DNA of 64,000 nucleotides. Source: Flavobacterium sp. (lineage in GTDB: Bacteria > Bacteroidota > Bacteroidia > Flavobacteriales > Flavobacteriaceae). The stretch spans positions 1 to 64,000 of the forward strand of contig JALRGT010000004.1 in NCBI GenBank assembly GCA_023259675.1, given 5' to 3'. Positions 62,408 to 64,000 of the stretch are shown here, in pieces (the first letter of the stretch is position 1; each line of letters starts with the position of its first letter). Made by a program: the position numbers and the translations under genes. The notes under the pieces are model-generated. The model made no database searches. It was not told the origin of the DNA and saw only the letters and a program-made list of their open reading frames with translations.

Positions 62408-63442
62408 ATGAAGTGTGTCCTTTTCTGCCAAAACAATTATGCCTTTGGAATTTTCGAACCTATCAGAACCCATTTAAAGGAAAATGGTCATGATTACATA
62501 TGGTATGTTAATGACAAGATAATAGATGATTTTCCATTTAAAAACGAAAATAACACCTCTTCTATTTTCGATATAAAGAAGTATAGAAGTGATGTTATTT
62601 TCGTTCCTGGAAATGAAGTTCCCCACTACTTAAGAGGCTTAAAAGTTCAAATTTTTCATGGATTGGCAGGAGAAAAAAAAGGACATTTCAGGATTCGACA
62701 TTATTTTGATGTATACCTTACTCAAGGACCATACTTCACAAAAAAATTCAACGAACTTAAATCTATTCACAAAGACTTCGAAGTTATTGAAACGGGCTGG
62801 CCTAAATTAGATATTTACGGCACGAATAAATTTATTTACAATGAAGAGAAAAACAATATATTAGAAAAATTTAAGGCAAAAAAGATTATCCTTTATGCAC
62901 CTACATTTTCACCTAAACTAACATCCGCACCTTATTTAACAGAACAAATAAAGGCATTAGCAGAAAACAAAGATTTTTTAATTCTGATGAAATTCCATCC
63001 GCTAATGGATGAAAACTGGTTAGCAGTATACCGGGAAATAGCGGAGAAAACAGAAAACATTATTTTTGAAACAGAAAAAAACATCATTAAGTTTTTATTG
63101 ATGGCCGATGTTTTGGTCAGCGACACTTCTTCTGTTATTTACGAATTTTTACTATTAGACAAACCTGTCATTTCTTTCAAAAATATTTCAGAAACAATTT
63201 TATGGGAAAACAGTCTGGATTATACCGAATTAATTCCATTAGTTGAAAAGAATCTTACTACTGATCCATTTGCAAAAGAACGAAAATTCATTTTCGAAAA
63301 CTACCATCCCTATAATGATGGTAAATCTGCTCAAAGAATGGTTGATGCTGTTGAAAATTACATTAAAGTAAAAGGAGTTCCCGAAGAACGAAAAATTTCT
63401 TTATTCAGAAGATTTAAAATCCATTCTATTTTTAAGAAATAA
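62408..63442 (+). CDS. CDP-glycerol glycerophosphotransferase family protein
   Basis: 344 residues with the Glyphos_transf pattern: QIFHGLAGEKKGHF, GWPKLDIYG, KIILYAPTFSP and ADVLVSDTSSVIYEFL then LDKPVISF. Family members polymerise or prime glycerol/ribitol phosphate in teichoic acids; in Gram-negative bacteria they decorate capsule or O-antigen. It lacks the N-terminal glycosyltransferase domain of longer TagF-like proteins. Directly abuts the LicC-like gene. Confidence 0.85.
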   Translation: MKCVLFCQNNYAFGIFEPIRTHLKENGHDYIWYVNDKIIDDFPFKNENNTSSIFDIKKYRSDVIFVPGNEVPHYLRGLKVQIFHGLAGEKKGHFRIRHYFDVYLTQGPYFTKKFNELKSIHKDFEVIETGWPKLDIYGTNKFIYNEEKNNILEKFKAKKIILYAPTFSPKLTSAPYLTEQIKALAENKDFLILMKFHPLMDENWLAVYREIAEKTENIIFETEKNIIKFLLMADVLVSDTSSVIYEFLLLDKPVISFKNISETILWENSLDYTELIPLVEKNLTTDPFAKERKFIFENYHPYNDGKSAQRMVDAVENYIKVKGVPEERKISLFRRFKIHSIFKK

Positions 63443-63471
63443 CGTCCATTAAAAATAAAAAACTACATTTT

Positions 63472-64000
63472 TCAAAATTTAAGGCTCTTTTTAATGCGTT
63501 TTTTCCTTTCAAAACCTTCTCTAAAACGACAGGTTTCTTGCCACATTTTATCGAATATTTCCTGGTAACTTTTGGACAAATAAAATTTAGCATACTCATC
63601 ACTCATTGTGGCAATCATCTCTTTTTTTGGTGTCAGTCTGCTTAAATTTTTCATTCGTTGATCAAAATCCATTGCAGAATGAAATTTCATCCGATTTAAA
63701 TCAACTAAATAAAATTGATATTGATTTTCTGAAACTTTCTTTATTAAAGTATTACCCGGTGAATGGTCTAAAAACTCAATACCTTTTTCGTGCAAATCAA
63801 ATGAAAAACGAGTAAAATGACGTAAAATATTCTCATGATCCGGATAATCAGGAATAGTAATCAATTCCCTAAAAGTCAGTTCTGTCACAAGATGTTCACT
63901 CACATAATAACTATCTTGTAGCCCTAACAGATTAAAATTTTCAAAACAAGCGATAGGTTGCGGCGTTCCGATTCCTTTTTTTAATAAAGCAGTAGCGTAT
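63472..64000 (-). CDS. Lipopolysaccharide kinase-like protein (5' part outside window)
   Basis: The minus-strand frame is open to the window edge; 176 or so C-terminal residues are visible, starting YATALLKKGIGTPQPIACFE. They show a kinase-like fold of the KdkA/WaaP/InaA group: FLDHSPGNTLI as catalytic loop (Asn metal ligand) and YLVDLNRMKF as the Asp of the DFG equivalent. Likely phosphorylates Kdo or heptose of LPS inner core. Convergent with the glycan genes. Confidence 0.82.
   Translation of the reverse strand, partial: YATALLKKGIGTPQPIACFENFNLLGLQDSYYVSEHLVTELTFRELITIPDYPDHENILRHFTRFSFDLHEKGIEFLDHSPGNTLIKKVSENQYQFYLVDLNRMKFHSAMDFDQRMKNLSRLTPKKEMIATMSDEYAKFYLSKSYQEIFDKMWQETCRFREGFERKKRIKKSLKF

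Noticed and set aside
1..64000. tRNA and rRNA genes
   Set aside because: I looked through the intergenic regions for cloverleaf-type arms, TTCGA-type T-loops and rRNA segments and saw none I could support.

Overview
The window is chromosomal DNA of a Flavobacteriaceae bacterium, most likely Flavobacterium or a close relative. The evidence is the low GC content, the Bacteroidetes-type promoter boxes (TAnnTTTG) ahead of many genes, the weak Shine-Dalgarno sequences, and the family content: fused CcoN/CcoO oxidase subunit, DUF5606, a LUD protein next to ftsH, a large DUF349 protein, OstA-like protein and a PASTA/RluD pair. No tRNA, rRNA, CRISPR array, phage or transposase was seen.

Layout. 1-9.4 kb: end of a transketolase subunit, yaaA, an nhaA-DUF389 operon, a transglutaminase-like protein, an AlkB-like dioxygenase, two hypothetical genes, rluD and a PASTA protein. 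9.5-11.1 kb: ddl and a TMEM175-type channel. 11.2-16.3 kb: accessory island on the minus strand (epimerase, Crp-type regulator, then small cassette-like genes). 16.4-29.4 kb: housekeeping genes (coaD, phnA, DEAD-box helicase, Nudix/pyrE divergent pair, birA, rsfS-ftsH, LUD, cdsA-psd-acyl-CoA-binding protein, a lipoprotein superoxide dismutase, cytoplasmic alpha-amylase). 29.7-38.7 kb: OstA-like protein, class III aminotransferase, TPR protein-aroE, DUF349 protein, hemN. 38.7-43.6 kb: second accessory island, on the plus strand. 43.7-53.4 kb: complete cbb3 oxidase locus with its copper ATPase and a divergent Crp/Fnr regulator. 53.5-60 kb: mazG, DUF5606, def, FUSC transporter, mqo, ruvX. 60.2 kb to the end: dapD followed by surface-glycan genes (LicD-like, LicC-like, CDP-glycerol glycerophosphotransferase-like) and a convergent LPS-kinase-like gene cut by the window edge.

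The most unusual content is in the two accessory islands. Each holds small, promiscuous-looking genes in a single orientation, separated by long imperfect-palindromic repeats of two length classes (125-126 bp and 116-117 bp from terminal AAC to terminal GTT). For four cassettes the sequence at the start of the cassette is the reverse complement of the sequence just before its repeat (10-15 bp). That is the structural signature of integron gene cassettes with attC sites. No integrase is present in the window, so this looks like an integrase-less cassette cluster, apparently not of the classical attC sequence type. One cassette carries a two-gene nuclease + zinc-hook ATPase pair resembling ABC-three-component/Lamassu-like defence systems, another a HEPN protein, and two carry genes broken by a single lesion.

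A second coherent signal is regulatory. Three promoters (hemN, ccoI and the ccoS-NO-Q-P-G-H operon) each have a TGA(C/T)-N4-(A/G)TCA dyad whose centre lies exactly 36.5 bp from the last base of the -7 box, the class II activator position. The divergent Crp/Fnr regulator gene has the same dyad at a different spacing in its own promoter, which suggests autoregulation. Gene assignments are by reading translated sequence; no database search was run.
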